This document shows positions 62,235 through 64,000 of a DNA stretch of 64,000 nucleotides, in pieces. A program made the position numbers and the translations under genes. This DNA comes from Chionoecetes opilio (lineage: Eukaryota; Arthropoda; Malacostraca; Decapoda; Majidae). The stretch covers positions 305,001-369,000 of the forward strand of contig JACEEZ010023743.1 in the NCBI GenBank assembly GCA_016584305.1, written 5' to 3'. The first letter of the stretch is position 1; the number at the start of each line of letters is the position of its first letter. The notes under the pieces are model-generated. The model was given only the letters and a program-made list of their open reading frames with translations. It searched no databases and was not told the origin of the DNA.

Positions 62235-62826
62235 TATTTTTCAATCCATTTAAGAGAAACAAAACAAAAATCTACCCACCAGTGTCTCTTTCCATCCCTT
62301 TACCAACACGTTTACAATAGGGAAGATCTAACAAAATCAAATATTAACAAACATTTCTTCACATTTTTTCATCACATTTTTTCTCTTTCTTTTTCCTTTC
62401 TTCCATGTACAAACTTCCCCATTTTTTTTACATATTTCCCTATTTCATCACAGTTTCCCACACACATCACCCTTGGTTCACAGTTACATATTTTCCACAC
62501 ATTTCTCAATCTTTCCACACACACACTAACCCAAATCATCTTTTTTTTTTTTTTTTTTTTACCACACACACATTTCCTTACTTTTTCACACAAACATCCA
62601 ATTTTACACGTATACAGTACTCCCATTCTATTGAGCCTTTTCACATTCTGCCAACTCCTCTATAACCTCTGCCCCTTTCCTTGCCCCCGCCTGGTATAGC
62701 CCAGTAAGGGGATCAGAGCAGGTTCAGTCATCAAAGAATGGGTTCCAAAAGCCCTCGGGTGTGTTAGATAAAGGCTTGTATTTACTGCGGTGGCGGGAAC
62801 ATTTATTCATCAACTCCTGCAACATA
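62235..62826. other. T-rich low complexity, no gene seen
   Basis: T-rich sequence with CACACA strings and a 22-base T run near 62540. Open frames here are low-complexity. Confidence 0.45.
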
Positions 62827-63545
62827 ATGAATGAGAGAGAGATTAATGGATAGAAATAAAATATAAGATTGGGTTAGGTTTAGTTAGTTAGTTAGAGAGA
62901 GAGAGATTGATGGATAGAAATAAAATATAAGATTGGGTTAGGTTTAGTTAGTTAGTTAGAGAGAGAGAGATTAATGGATAGAAATAAAATATAAGATTGG
63001 GTTAGGTTTAGTTAGTTAGTTAGAGAGAGAGATTAATGGATAGAAATAAAATATAAGATTGGGTTAGGTTTAGTTAGTTAGTTAGAGAGAGAGAGATTAA
63101 TGGATAGAAATAAAATATAAGATTGGGTTAGGTTTAGTTAGTTAGTTAGAGAGAGAGAGATTGATGGATAGAAATAAAATATAAGATTGGGTTAGGTTTA
63201 GTTAGTTAGTTAGAGAGAGAGAGATTGATGGATAGAAATAAAATATAAGATTGGGTTAGGTTTAGTTAGTTAGTTAGAGAGAGAGAGATTGATGGATAGA
63301 AATAAAATATAAGATTGGGTTAGGTTTAGTTAGTTAGTTAGAGAGAGAGAGATTGATGGATAGAAATAAAATATAAGATTGGGTTAGGTTTAGTTAGTTA
63401 GTTAGAGAGAGAGATTGATGGATAGAAATAAAATATAAGATTGGGTTAGGTTTAGTTAGTTAGTTAGAGAGAGAGATTGATGGATAGAAATAAAATATAA
63501 GATTGGGTTGGGTTAGGTTTAGTTAGTTAGTTAGAGAGAGAGATT
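62827..63545 (+). repeat. 62-bp tandem repeat, about 12 copies
   Basis: The unit contains GATTGATGGATAGAAATAAA, ATATAAGATTGGGTTAGG, TTTAGTTAGTTAGTTA and a GA run of variable length (58-64 bp per unit). Units are nearly identical, so the array is young or homogenised. Confidence 0.9.
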
Positions 63546-63615
63546 TGCTTCCACAAATCATATATATCCTCAGCTCAATATATTACATTTCAAATTAATT
63601 AGAAAATATTTCATA

Positions 63616-63885
63616 ATGTTGCTTATTTATAAAAACATTAAACTCTACCCAGGAAATAAGGTTTTCGATTTCGTCGGAAATATTTATAATATTAGGGGTA
63701 ATAGTATTAATTTAGTGTGTCCACAGTTTCGTACGTCCCTCTATAATAAAAGTGTGTTGTGTGAAGGTCCTCAGATATGGAATTCTCTTCCTATTGCAAT
63801 AAAAAGTCTGATGGAGGCTGGAAATTTACTACAATTGAAGAAGAAAATAAAGACTTATTTATTAAATAGTCAAAATACTTTATAA
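63616..63885 (+). pseudogene. LINE ORF2 C-terminal fragment
   Basis: An open frame ends VCPQFRTSLYNKSVLCEGPQ, IWNSLPIAIKSL, then KKKIKTYLL and a stop. The P-x-F-R-T-x-L, GP-x-x-WNSLP and K-x-K-x-x-LL blocks are the usual C-terminus of Jockey/CR1-type reverse transcriptases. The 5' part is missing. Confidence 0.7.
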
Positions 63886-64000
63886 ACTTGTGTTGAAACT
63901 GTGTCGATTGTCTGTATTTGCTTAGAAATGTTTTTTTCATATATATTTTTTTTGGTGTTATTCATATTGTATAGTTTGTCACTTATAATGCCTGTACTAC

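Overview
This is eukaryotic nuclear DNA, very probably from an arthropod and most likely a decapod crustacean. The genes are split by GT-AG introns, their proteins are closest to metazoan families, TTAGG-like strings (GGTTAGGTT) recur, and the spaces between exons are packed with short inverted-repeat elements, tRNA-derived SINEs, LINE fragments, microsatellites and minisatellites. The species assignment is inference; I could not run a search.

Four conserved housekeeping genes can be reconstructed exon by exon. MAK16 (minus strand, 8 coding exons, 18888 down to 6971) is a 60S ribosome biogenesis factor. ALG11 (minus, 3 coding exons, 25963 down to 22320) is the ER mannosyltransferase that extends the lipid-linked N-glycan precursor. 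A GTF3C4/TFIIIC90-like gene (plus, 14 exons found, 29683 to 46971) encodes an RNA polymerase III factor subunit. ITFG1 (plus, 2 coding exons, 30940 to 33006) encodes an FG-GAP type I membrane protein and lies wholly inside the first recognised intron of the GTF3C4-like gene, on the same strand. All inferred splice junctions are GT-AG and keep phase. The genes are not in a common pathway.

Layout: 1-6970 has no host gene, only inverted-repeat elements, a pair of tRNA-like units and a decayed LINE. 6971-18888 is MAK16 with introns full of inserted elements. 18889-22319 is intergenic and holds an 0.8 kb fold-back. 22320-25963 is ALG11. 25964-29682 is intergenic with a tandem-repeat element bounded by GC-rich inverted repeats and tRNA-type SINEs. 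29683-46971 is the GTF3C4-like gene with nested ITFG1. 47019-49740 is a minisatellite and its apparently decayed extension. 49740-58500 is AT-rich sequence, a LINE endonuclease fragment, nested inverted-repeat elements and an internally deleted Jockey-like LINE. 59373-61085 is a C2H2 zinc-finger array with a nonsense codon and a transposon insertion. 61086-64000 holds a TA-flanked element, a 62-bp tandem array and the end of another LINE.

I did not find a clearly new multi-gene system. The most unusual points are the same-strand nested gene, a tandem repeat that copies a 5' splice site, a LINE tail forming the splice-acceptor region of MAK16 exon 5, a seven-member inverted-repeat family, and several large fold-backs that could make hairpin RNA.
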